Shown here one piece after another: positions 1-6,861 of a stretch of 6,861 nt of DNA; positions within the stretch are counted from its first letter, which is position 1, and every line of letters begins with the position of its first letter. This stretch comes from CAZRHR01 sp964599915 (GTDB taxonomy: Bacteria; Bacteroidota; Bacteroidia; CAIKAF01). A program made the translations under genes and the position numbers. The notes beneath the pieces were generated by a model that was not told the origin of the DNA, did not search any database, and was given only the letters and a program-made list of their open reading frames with translations. Where the stretch lies: positions 1 to 6,861 of the forward strand of contig CAZRHR010000101.1 of NCBI GenBank assembly GCA_964599915.1. Direction: 5' to 3'.

Positions 1-8
1 ACGAAGGG

Positions 9-40
9 GGAGCGGAAAACTTCCGCTCCTTTATTTTTTA
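9..40 (+). terminator. Rho-independent terminator of an upstream gene outside the window
   Basis: Positions 9-17 (ggagcggaa) and 21-29 (ttccgctcc) form a perfect 9-bp inverted repeat around a 3-base loop (aac). A T-rich tract, tttattttttta-like, follows at 30-39. The T tract lies only on the right-hand side, so the terminator works for plus-strand transcription arriving from the left of the window. It cannot serve the protease gene, whose transcript comes from the right, because the other side (1-8) has no A tract. The gene that it ends is not visible. Confidence 0.85.
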
Positions 41-210
41 TCGGACACTAGTGATCTAAAATATAAAGTTCACGCGAAGTGACTGTTGAAACTTGCCCCT
101 AAAGGTATATACCCCGACACCCCTCCCACCCCACCAAATCAATAAATTCTCTTTGCCCTTTTCCAAAAACACCTTTCACCAAACGCTGGAATTCAATGGA
201 AATGCTTGGA
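41..210. other. Non-coding spacer with no recognised gene
   Basis: I see no convincing reading frame here. A perfect 10-bp palindrome, ggtatatacc, lies at 104-113 and is followed by a C-rich stretch (112-135). No GC-rich hairpin followed by a minus-strand T tract is visible, so I cannot identify a terminator for the protease gene, whose stop codon is at 308-310. The spacer separates a gene outside the window, ended by the terminator at 9-40, from the convergently oriented protease gene. Confidence 0.5.
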
Positions 211-294
211 CTGAACTCGCCGAAGACTTTAGGCTGAGCACGCCGAAGTCTTTAGGCTGAGCTAGCCGAAGTCTTTAGGCTGAGCCCGCCGAAG
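211..294. repeat. 23-bp intergenic tandem repeat, about 3.6 copies
   Basis: Four head-to-tail units start at 211, 234, 257 and 280. The consensus is ctgagc, two variable bases, then gccgaagtctttagg. Unit 1 carries two differences (ctgaac and gaagac), units 2 and 3 differ only at the two variable bases, and unit 4 stops matching after gccgaag at 294 and runs into a C run. The period is not a multiple of three, which argues against coding. Each unit contains an imperfect dyad, gcc..aag-t-ctt..ggc, that could form a weak hairpin in RNA of either strand. The array begins 14 bases beyond the protease stop codon, so the end of that mRNA probably includes it. A role in 3'-end processing or termination is possible, but it is only inferred. 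Confidence 0.8.
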
Positions 295-307
295 CCCCCC
301 TACCCTG

Positions 308-2512
308 TCACGGCCATTTCAGCCATTTCCCAAAACGGTGCTTTCCATTGGGCATCTGCATGTCTATGGCGTACACGCCGGGTGCCCACGTCTGGGTGTC
401 AACCCGCATCCACGTTTGATGCGTCGGGTGCTGTCGCAACATAATCTGGCCTTGCAGGTTGGCGATGGTAATTTCTGCAAGGGCTAAATCTTGTACTTCG
501 GGAAAATGGAGGTAAAAAAAGTCGGAAGAGGGATTGGGAAAAATGCGGATTTGCCCATCGATTTGGGCATAGTCGGGGGCGCAAAAATCATAGGCCACCC
601 TGTCGTTAAAGGTGCCACCTTGAAATAAAGTGTCGCCCTCGCTGTCCATCATCACAAACCAACCCTCGCCAAAATCGCAACACATCCCATCGGACGAGGC
701 ATCTAAGGCGATAAATTGATAACAACCTGTGGGTAAACAAAGGGATTTTTCGGTCAAAGTTTCGGGATCGCCAAGGGCAGGCTGGGCAAAAAGTAAGGTG
801 CCATCACTTTGGCGAATCTCCCAACCGGTTTCCTCCGGATAGGCATCGGAAAAAACTTGCAGCTGGTAGGGATGGCCGTTGATCACGGAAAAGCTACGGG
901 AAAAAGTGTTGTTGGGACTATAAGCATCGGGCTGTTGATTCACCGAAAGGACTTCAACTTCCAATAGATAATCGCCTGCCGATTCGGGCATGATATCTCC
1001 TATGGGCAAGGTGGCCGATTCCATAAATCCGAGGTTGGGCGTTAAACCCAAAGTGGCGCGTGGCGCTCCATTGATCTTCAGGGTGATTTGTAATTGCTGT
1101 ATCACGGAAGAACCATGGTTGGTAAAGCGAAGAATGGGCGTGGGTTGGTTGCAGTTCAAAAGATCCAGTCCATCAATGCCGGTGATGGCCACATCATGCT
1201 GGAAAGAGGGCACATTGAGAAATTTTCCGGCAAGGGTATCTACCCCGGATTGCAGGGGATCCAGCCAATCGGAAAGTCGGTTTCCGGGTCCGGCGCCTTC
1301 CCACGAAATGGAAAAGCGTCCATAATAATCTTGCAGGTTATTGGAACAGGAGGCCAAGCCGCCCCTGAGCTGGCCAATGATTTGTTGCCTTGGGTTAAAA
1401 AGTGCTCCGCCGCTGCTGCCGCCTTCGGTGGTTCCAATGTCCCAATCCAAGACTTTCCAATAAGTTTGGCCGGTGTCCGGCATGGGCAGATAGCCGGAAA
1501 TTTCGGGGGCGTCTAAGTCGTGGGAAATTTTCATTACATCGCCCCTGGGATGATGCAAGGTGGTGGTGGCCTCGGGCACTTCACCCGTTTTATCCCATCC
1601 GGCCCAAAACGCACCCCAAGAAACCGGTGGGGCTTGACTTAAACGTGCTAAAGTGACATCGGAAGAAGGTGCGTTCACCAGAATCTGACAACCTTGGACT
1701 ACTTTGTCTAAAGCTCCTTCGCTTCCCCCGCAATCGTTTCGGGTATATTGAAAAGCAAACAGGGAATTGGTGGCAGTATTGCAATGCCTGGCGGTGAGTA
1801 CATAAGGCTCGCCATTTTCAGAGGTATTATTTATTAGGGTTCCGGTACATTTGCGCTGGTTGTTGTTGGTCAAAACCATCACAATGGCTTTGGAAACGGA
1901 CGTCCAGGCTTGTCCGGGTGGGCAAACCACATCTTGGTTACAAGCGCCGGATGCCCCGAAACTTTTATCCCAGAAACCGGCGTCGAACACATGCACGATG
2001 GATGCCGGTCTCACGACACTTTTCCCCAATGCGGTAGCGGGTTCTTGAAGAATGACCCAAATGGAGTCTCCGGGAATTGGAAAAGTAGCAAAAGCGTTTG
2101 GATGGGAAACATGTTCTTTTGAAAATCCGCCCAAGATTTCTTGGCCGTTTCCTATCCATGCGGTGGCGCCTTCTACGAGAAAAAACTCAGAAAAATTAAT
2201 GCCCAGACCTATCGCATTTTCAGCATAAAACAGTTTGGCGCGATAACGAAATCCTGCGTGGGTTTCGGGAAGAATCTGCCATGCGGTTTCCGGATTCACC
2301 TCCACTGCCCAGCCGAAGCGAAAAGGAACCCCTTGGCTTTGTTCAATTTCTCCGGCGGCCAACAAAGAATCCAAAGGAATGGGACTCAGAGCTATGGCAA
2401 CTTCAGGCAAGGCAGCCAAAGCCTGGTGGGGTATGCTTTCTCCCCGACCCAATTGTGCCATGGCCAAGCCGATGGTCCACCAAAAACAAAAAATCAAAAA
2501 CCAAATGCGCAT
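308..2512 (-). CDS. Secreted lysyl endopeptidase-like serine protease (family S1) with T9SS type A sorting domain
   Basis: This is a predicted secreted protease that cuts after lysine, of 734 residues if it starts at 2512. Residues 1-19 are a signal peptide (MRIWFLIFC...) with an AMA cleavage site before Q20. Residues 20 to about 185 resemble the propeptide of this family. The catalytic domain spans about 186-428 and carries the triad His243 (LTARHC), Asp285 (SSDVTL) and Ser367 (EGGSSGGALF). From memory, it aligns closely with Achromobacter protease I: cysteines 191/389, 197/261 and 222/244 match its three disulfides, and Asp395 (QDYYGR) matches the lysine-specificity Asp225. His210 of that enzyme is Arg383 here (GQLRGG). 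Residues about 437-543 look like a CARDB-type beta domain. Residues about 549-645 form a cysteine-rich domain with CLPTGCY and SSDGMCC, common in Bacteroidota exoproteins. Residues 655-734 are the sorting domain (IFPNPSSDFF, APGVYAIDM, FGKWLKW), cleaved after T9SS export. The frame remains open to earlier ATGs at 2542 and 2650. I chose 2512 because it puts Arg2 directly before the hydrophobic core; 2542 is also plausible. Confidence 0.93.
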   Translation of the reverse strand: MRIWFLIFCFWWTIGLAMAQLGRGESIPHQALAALPEVAIALSPIPLDSLLAAGEIEQSQGVPFRFGWAVEVNPETAWQILPETHAGFRYRAKLFYAENAIGLGINFSEFFLVEGATAWIGNGQEILGGFSKEHVSHPNAFATFPIPGDSIWVILQEPATALGKSVVRPASIVHVFDAGFWDKSFGASGACNQDVVCPPGQAWTSVSKAIVMVLTNNNQRKCTGTLINNTSENGEPYVLTARHCNTATNSLFAFQYTRNDCGGSEGALDKVVQGCQILVNAPSSDVTLARLSQAPPVSWGAFWAGWDKTGEVPEATTTLHHPRGDVMKISHDLDAPEISGYLPMPDTGQTYWKVLDWDIGTTEGGSSGGALFNPRQQIIGQLRGGLASCSNNLQDYYGRFSISWEGAGPGNRLSDWLDPLQSGVDTLAGKFLNVPSFQHDVAITGIDGLDLLNCNQPTPILRFTNHGSSVIQQLQITLKINGAPRATLGLTPNLGFMESATLPIGDIMPESAGDYLLEVEVLSVNQQPDAYSPNNTFSRSFSVINGHPYQLQVFSDAYPEETGWEIRQSDGTLLFAQPALGDPETLTEKSLCLPTGCYQFIALDASSDGMCCDFGEGWFVMMDSEGDTLFQGGTFNDRVAYDFCAPDYAQIDGQIRIFPNPSSDFFYLHFPEVQDLALAEITIANLQGQIMLRQHPTHQTWMRVDTQTWAPGVYAIDMQMPNGKHRFGKWLKWP

Positions 2513-2865
2513 AGGTAAAAGTACAAAAACCTTAGGGTCCATCCTAACAGCTGATGTGAAACCAAAGTCAAAACCAAAGGCTTCTTCCCCATGGCCATGG
2601 ACTAAAACTTTGAAAACGCGAACTGGGCAAAATAAAAACAGCATGAACAAGGAAGATGTCTTAGATTTTCAGCGCAATGGCTGACCGTAAAAACAAGGCA
2701 AAGTCAAAAAGAAAATTTTTTCAACCAAGCGAAAATGTCCGCCAAACTTGATTTCACGGAGGTTTAATGCCGAAACTTTGAATTTTAACATTTATTTAAG
2801 ACGTTTTAAGTTCATTTTAGAATTGAATTCTGCTTACTTTAGCTGAATATGTCCCTACTTAAACC
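2513..2865. promoter_or_regulatory. Divergent intergenic control region between protease and adhesin genes
   Basis: This stretch of about 350 bases separates the two divergent starts and must hold both promoters unless the protease starts further upstream. I see no gene in it. Weak matches to the Bacteroidota promoter pattern (TTG, about 20 bases, TAnnTTTG) are present. For the plus strand there is ttg at 2748-2750 with aaactttg at 2773-2780. For the minus strand there is tgactttg (complement of 2699-2706) with ttg (complement of 2726-2728). Each has one mismatch in the downstream element, so neither is firm. A near-palindrome, ttaagacgttttaa (2796-2809, 12 of 14 bases symmetric), lies downstream of the plus candidate. 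A perfect 12-bp palindrome, ccatggccatgg, lies at 2589-2600. The right half is strongly AT-rich. No Shine-Dalgarno sequence precedes either start. Confidence 0.45.
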
Positions 2866-5800
2866 ATGATCCCACGCCTCCTTAAGGTCTGGATGTTATT
2901 GCTTTCGTTGCTTTTCGTGGAAAAAGCGACGGGACAAAATTTTACTCAGCTCAACAATTGCCCGAACCTGAATTTTAGCATGGGTAATTTCACCAATTGG
3001 GTGGGAAGAACGGGTACTTGCTGTCCCATCACTTTACCCACAGTGGGGATTGTCAATGGCAGACATACGATTATGACGCCGGGAAATGATCCATTTATCG
3101 GTGCACTCCCCAGAATACCTGTGGGTTACACAAGGTCGGCAAGACTGGGGAATGATGCCGTATCTTACCCAGGAAGTGGTCCAGTTGCAAGCGCTCCTCC
3201 CTCTTTTGCAGAAGGGTTATCCTACACATATACAGTAACACCCAGTACCGCATTGTTTGAATACAACTTTGCTGTGGTGTTGGAGGATCCTGGTCATTTA
3301 CCCTCTGAGCAACCAAGATTTGAATTGGAGGTTGTTGATGGAAACGGTACCAACATTCCTTGCACCTTTTACCAAGTGACCCCGGCCAGCGGGGTACCGG
3401 GTTTTCAAACAGTCCTAGTGGGTCCATCTTGGAATAGACGTACAATTCGTTGGAGAAACTGGACCAAAGTCGGGGTAGATTTAACGGGCTATATTGGGCA
3501 AACCGTGACCATTAATGCCAGAACAGGAGACTGCCATTTAAAAGGACATTTTGGGTATGCCTACCTCGTGGCCTCCTGTAAACCCATTGAAATTGCGGTA
3601 AAATTTTGTCCGGGAAGTACACAAGCCCAATTGATTGCGCCAGAAGGTTTCGACACCTATGAATGGAGGCAACAAGGAAGTCCTACTGTGATTGGGAATA
3701 GCCAAGTGTTGATTTTGAACAATCCCACGGCCGCTTCAGTGTACACTGTAACCATCACCTCCGTAACAGGTTGTACGGCCACCTTGACCGCTACCGTAAG
3801 CCCTGTGGTAATGCAACCAGGCTTTTCCGTCAATTTTGGTTGCAACCAAACCGTACAATTTACGGACCAGACTACGGTGCAAAATGGTACCATTGGATCA
3901 TGGGATTGGAACTTTGGGGATGGCAATACCTCTACTTTACAAAACCCTACGCATACCTATGCCAACCCGGGAACCTACAATGTAAAATTAGTGACGACCT
4001 CCACAGGCGGATGTGCTGATTCTATAGTCATTCCCATTACCGTAGATACAGATCCGGTGGCTAACTTTTTCCAGCCACCCAGTTGTGGACTTAATTTTAC
4101 CCCTGTAAACAATTCCTCTTTTCAGGGGAATCCTCCGAATGGATGTACTTTCAACTGGAATTTTGGCAATGGAACCACTTCAAACTTAGAAAATCCAAGC
4201 ATTCAGTACGGGTCGTATGGAAGCTATAATGTGTCCTTGGTGGTGACGGCTCCAAATGGTTGTAGAGATACCATGACCCAAACCATTGCATTAAATGCCA
4301 TTCCCAATGTACAGTTTTCGGCACCCAATGTTTGTGAAGGCAACCCTGTCAATTTTTCCAATTCTTCTTCTGCTCCATTTACCTCTATTTCTCAATATCA
4401 ATGGAGTTTCGGGGACGGCGCCACCTCATCTACGGTAAGTCCGACTCACCTTTACGCTGCCCCGGGTGCTTATCCAGTAAGCCTCATCGCCACTACTATG
4501 CAGGGATGTTCAGATACCCAAACTACACAAATTGTAGTTCATCCCAAACCTATAGCTTCTGTTAATCCCACTTCTATCTTATGTCATGGCCAAGCAAATG
4601 GGCAGATTGACCTCACCGTTCAATCAGGAACACCCACTTATCAATACCAATGGAACAATGGGGCATCTAGCGAAGATTTGACCAATTTGGTTCCTGGCAA
4701 TTATCAAGTGATTGTAACCGACGGACAAGGTTGTAAAGACACTGCAGCCGCAACCATTTCTCAACCAGCTGCGCCCTTGGCCCTTTCCTCACAAAATACC
4801 GATGTGGCTTGTTTCGGAAACAGCACTGGAGCAGTGAATTTAACGGTGACCGGAGGAACCACTTTTACCAATGGCACACCATACACCTACCTGTGGAGTA
4901 ATGGCGCAACCACCGAAGACCTGAGCAATATTCCTGCCGGCGCGTACTCCGTCACCGTGACCGATGCCAACAATTGTACGGCCACATTGAATGTCAATAT
5001 TTCACAACCTGCCGCAGCGCTTGCACTTTCCTCCTTAAACACCGACGTAGCTTGTTTCGGAAACAGCACCGGAGCCATTGACCTTACCGTGACGGGAGGA
5101 ACCAGTTTTACCAATGGAAATCCTTATACCTATTTGTGGAACAATGGAACCACCACCCAGGACCTGAATAACATTCCCGCCGGTGCCTATTCGGTGACCG
5201 TGACCGATGCCAACAATTGCACCGCCACCCTAAACGCAAATATTGCACAACCCGCGGCGGCGCTTACCCTTGCTTCTCAAAATACCAACGTGGCTTGTTT
5301 CGGAAATGCGAGTGGGGCCATTGACCTTACCGTAACCGGAGGAACCATTTTTACCAATGGCGCACCTTACATTTATTTGTGGAATAATGGGGCCACAACG
5401 GAAGACCTGAGTAATATTACATCGGGTGCTTATTCCGTCACCGTCACTGATGCCAACAACTGTACCGCCACACTCAATGCCAATATTTCGCAACCTGCAG
5501 CTGCACTTGCCCTTTCCTCACAAAATACCGACGTGGCTTGTTTCGGAAACAGCACCGGAGCGGTGGACCTTACGGTAACAGGTGGAACCAGTTTTACCAA
5601 TGGGGCGCCCTATTCCTACCTTTGGAATAATGGCACGGTCACCGAAGACCTGAGTAACATTCCTGCCGGCGCCTACTCCGTCACCGTCACCGATGCCAAT
5701 AATTGTACCGCCACGCTCAACGCCAACATTGCGCAGCCCGCCAACGGACTTACACTTTCTTCCCAAGTCACCGATGTAGCGTGTTTCGGAAACAGCACCG

Positions 5801-6861
5801 GCGCCATTGATTTGACCGTGACGGGAGGAACGCCCTTTACCAACGGCGCACCTTACACCTACCTTTGGAGCAATGGCGCCACCACCGAAGATTTGAACAA
5901 TGTGGCCGCCGGCGCTTATTCCGTGACCGTGAGTGACAACAGCGGATGTACTGCGAATTTGAACGCCACCATCAATCAACCAGCGGCGGCACTTACCCTT
6001 TCTTCTCAAAATACCAACGTGGCTTGTTTCGGAAATGCGAGTGGGGCCATTGACCTTACCGTAACCGGAGGAACCATTTTTACCAATGGCGCACCTTACA
6101 TTTATTTGTGGAATAATGGGGCCACAACGGAAGACCTGAGTAATATTACATCGGGTGCTTATTCCGTCACCGTCACTGATGCCAACAACTGTACCGCCAC
6201 ACTCAATGCCAATATTTCGCAACCTGCAGCTGCACTTGCCCTTTCCTCACAAAATACCGACGTGGCTTGTTTCGGAAACAGCACCGGAGCGGTGGACCTT
6301 ACGGTAACAGGTGGAACCAGTTTTACCAATGGGGCGCCCTATTCCTACCTTTGGAATAATGGCACGGTCACCGAAGACCTGAGTAACATTCCTGCCGGCG
6401 CCTACTCCGTCACCGTCACCGATGCCAATAATTGTACCGCCACGCTCAACGCCAACATTGCGCAGCCCGCCAACGGACTTACACTTTCTTCCCAAGTCAC
6501 CGATGTAGCGTGTTTCGGAAACAGCACCGGCGCCATTGATTTGACCGTGACGGGAGGAACGCCCTTTACCAACGGCGCACCTTACACCTACCTTTGGAGC
6601 AATGGCGCCACCACCGAAGATTTGAACAATGTGGCCGCCGGCGCTTATTCCGTGACCGTGAGTGACAACAGCGGATGTACTGCGAATTTGAACGCCACCA
6701 TCAATCAACCAGCGGCGGCACTTACCCTTTCTTCTCAAAATACCAACGTGGCTTGTTTCGGAAATGCGAGTGGGGCCATTGACCTTACCGTAACCGGAGG
6801 AACCAGTTTTACCAATGGAAATCCTTACACCTACGTCTGGAACAACGGGGCTAACACCGAA
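2866..6861 (+). CDS. Large secreted surface adhesin with PKD domains and SprB repeats (N-terminal part, runs off the window)
   Basis: The frame opens at the ATG at 2866 and runs 1332 codons to the window edge without a stop. Residues 1-23 are a signal peptide (MIPRLLKVW...) with an ATG (Ala-Thr-Gly) cleavage site before Q24. Residues 24-238 form an N-terminal domain that opens with CPNLNFSMGNFTNW and ends with GHFGYAY and Cys238, a pattern I recognise from large Bacteroidota surface proteins. Residues 239-315 look Ig-like. Three PKD domains follow at about 316-393, 394-478 and 479-562, with cores WDWNFGDG (346-353), a degenerate WNFGNG (431-436) and WSFGDG (513-518). A short SprB-type repeat covers 568-643, and 81-residue SprB repeats run from 644 to the end. 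SprB repeats are named after the T9SS-exported mobile adhesin of Flavobacterium gliding, so a surface adhesin role is likely, but this protein is not shown to be SprB. The expected C-terminal sorting domain would lie outside the window. The start has an A-rich leader (cttaaacc) and no Shine-Dalgarno sequence. Confidence 0.92.
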   Translation, partial: MIPRLLKVWMLLLSLLFVEKATGQNFTQLNNCPNLNFSMGNFTNWVGRTGTCCPITLPTVGIVNGRHTIMTPGNDPFIGALPRIPVGYTRSARLGNDAVSYPGSGPVASAPPSFAEGLSYTYTVTPSTALFEYNFAVVLEDPGHLPSEQPRFELEVVDGNGTNIPCTFYQVTPASGVPGFQTVLVGPSWNRRTIRWRNWTKVGVDLTGYIGQTVTINARTGDCHLKGHFGYAYLVASCKPIEIAVKFCPGSTQAQLIAPEGFDTYEWRQQGSPTVIGNSQVLILNNPTAASVYTVTITSVTGCTATLTATVSPVVMQPGFSVNFGCNQTVQFTDQTTVQNGTIGSWDWNFGDGNTSTLQNPTHTYANPGTYNVKLVTTSTGGCADSIVIPITVDTDPVANFFQPPSCGLNFTPVNNSSFQGNPPNGCTFNWNFGNGTTSNLENPSIQYGSYGSYNVSLVVTAPNGCRDTMTQTIALNAIPNVQFSAPNVCEGNPVNFSNSSSAPFTSISQYQWSFGDGATSSTVSPTHLYAAPGAYPVSLIATTMQGCSDTQTTQIVVHPKPIASVNPTSILCHGQANGQIDLTVQSGTPTYQYQWNNGASSEDLTNLVPGNYQVIVTDGQGCKDTAAATISQPAAPLALSSQNTDVACFGNSTGAVNLTVTGGTTFTNGTPYTYLWSNGATTEDLSNIPAGAYSVTVTDANNCTATLNVNISQPAAALALSSLNTDVACFGNSTGAIDLTVTGGTSFTNGNPYTYLWNNGTTTQDLNNIPAGAYSVTVTDANNCTATLNANIAQPAAALTLASQNTNVACFGNASGAIDLTVTGGTIFTNGAPYIYLWNNGATTEDLSNITSGAYSVTVTDANNCTATLNANISQPAAALALSSQNTDVACFGNSTGAVDLTVTGGTSFTNGAPYSYLWNNGTVTEDLSNIPAGAYSVTVTDANNCTATLNANIAQPANGLTLSSQVTDVACFGNSTGAIDLTVTGGTPFTNGAPYTYLWSNGATTEDLNNVAAGAYSVTVSDNSGCTANLNATINQPAAALTLSSQNTNVACFGNASGAIDLTVTGGTIFTNGAPYIYLWNNGATTEDLSNITSGAYSVTVTDANNCTATLNANISQPAAALALSSQNTDVACFGNSTGAVDLTVTGGTSFTNGAPYSYLWNNGTVTEDLSNIPAGAYSVTVTDANNCTATLNANIAQPANGLTLSSQVTDVACFGNSTGAIDLTVTGGTPFTNGAPYTYLWSNGATTEDLNNVAAGAYSVTVSDNSGCTANLNATINQPAAALTLSSQNTNVACFGNASGAIDLTVTGGTSFTNGNPYTYVWNNGANTE
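4567..6861 (+). repeat. In-frame SprB repeat array, 243-bp units
   Basis: One shorter, divergent unit (4567-4794, 76 codons) is followed by units of exactly 243 bp starting at 4795, 5038, 5281, 5524, 5767, 6010, 6253 and 6496, plus a partial ninth at 6739-6861. The protein unit is 81 residues, with conserved V-A-C-F-G near its start, L-T-V-T-G-G-T, Y-L-W-x-N-G-x-x-T-E-D-L, G-A-Y-S-V-T-V, a Cys at position 61, and a closing I-x-Q-P-A. Each full unit has exactly two cysteines, Cys6 and Cys61, which could form a disulfide within each repeat. Relative to the first, short unit, all full units carry five extra residues (pattern xFTNG) before the P-Y-x-Y-x-W segment. No indel breaks the 81-codon period. 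The array continues past the window edge. Confidence 0.93.
5273..6805 (+). repeat. Higher-order tandem duplication, period 729 bp (three SprB units)
   Basis: Units 3-4-5 (5281-6009) recur as units 6-7-8 (6010-6738) without a difference that I can find by reading the two copies side by side. The identity extends 8 bases to the left and 67 bases to the right of the three-unit block, so 5273-6076 matches 6002-6805 over 804 bases. The left boundary is a g/t difference at 5272 versus 6001, and the right boundary a t/g difference at 6077 versus 6806. Units outside the block, such as 1 and 2, differ from all others at many synonymous sites. This pattern fits a recent unequal crossover or replication slippage that preserved the frame. 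Confidence 0.9.

Noticed and set aside
211..294. Possible small CRISPR array
   Set aside because: The units are directly adjacent 23-bp tandem copies with no spacers of separate sequence, and no cas gene is present.
990..1516. Plus-strand open frames opposite the protease gene
   Set aside because: They run antisense to the catalytic and beta domains of a well-supported protease and show no recognisable motif or signal peptide.
2849..2869. Upstream ATG at 2849 as an alternative adhesin start or leader peptide
   Set aside because: It is in another frame and meets a stop (tga at 2867-2869) after six codons. A translational-coupling role is conceivable, but nothing else supports it.
3657..3926. 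Minus-strand frame of 89 codons within the adhesin gene
   Set aside because: It is antisense to the Ig-like and first PKD segments of the adhesin and has no features of its own.
5230..6738. Long minus-strand open frames across the SprB array, encoding Gly/Val/Arg-rich proteins
   Set aside because: They are antisense shadows of the repeat array. Their sequence repeats with the same 243/729-bp period, shows no family motif, and lies opposite a strongly supported plus-strand frame.
2866..6861. Pseudogene or frameshift in the adhesin gene
   Set aside because: The frame is continuous for 1332 codons, and every full repeat unit keeps the 243-bp period, so the missing stop only reflects the window edge.

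Overview
The window looks like chromosomal DNA of a member of the Bacteroidota, probably a gliding or surface-associated lineage. The basis is two predicted type IX secretion system (T9SS) cargo-type proteins: one ends in a typical T9SS type A sorting domain, and the other is built from PKD domains followed by SprB repeats. There are also no Shine-Dalgarno sequences at the likely starts, which is usual in this phylum. Genus and species cannot be named from the sequence.

Layout. Positions 1-40 hold a rho-independent terminator that faces right and so ends a gene lying to the left of the window. Positions 41-307 are non-coding and include a 23-bp tandem repeat (211-294). Positions 308-2512, on the minus strand, encode a complete secreted serine protease closely resembling Achromobacter lysyl endopeptidase (family S1), with propeptide, catalytic domain, accessory domains and C-terminal sorting domain. 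Positions 2513-2865 are a divergent intergenic control region. From 2866 to the right edge the plus strand is one uninterrupted frame of 1332 codons with no stop. It is the N-terminal part of a large surface protein: signal peptide, N-terminal domain, Ig-like segment, three PKD domains, one short divergent SprB repeat, then eight full SprB repeats and half of a ninth.

The most striking signal is the repeat array. Every full unit after the first divergent one is exactly 243 bp (81 codons). In addition, a three-unit block of 729 bp is duplicated in tandem, with 804 bp of apparently perfect identity. This points to recent in-frame expansion of an adhesin, or to an assembly problem, because the exact repeat is longer than a short read.

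How the genes may work together: both products are predicted to pass the inner membrane by Sec and the outer membrane by the T9SS. One would be a lysine-specific exoprotease and the other a long surface adhesin. They are transcribed divergently and share one upstream region. A functional link between them is inference only. I see no tRNA, rRNA, CRISPR array, insertion sequence or clearly new enzymatic system in the window.
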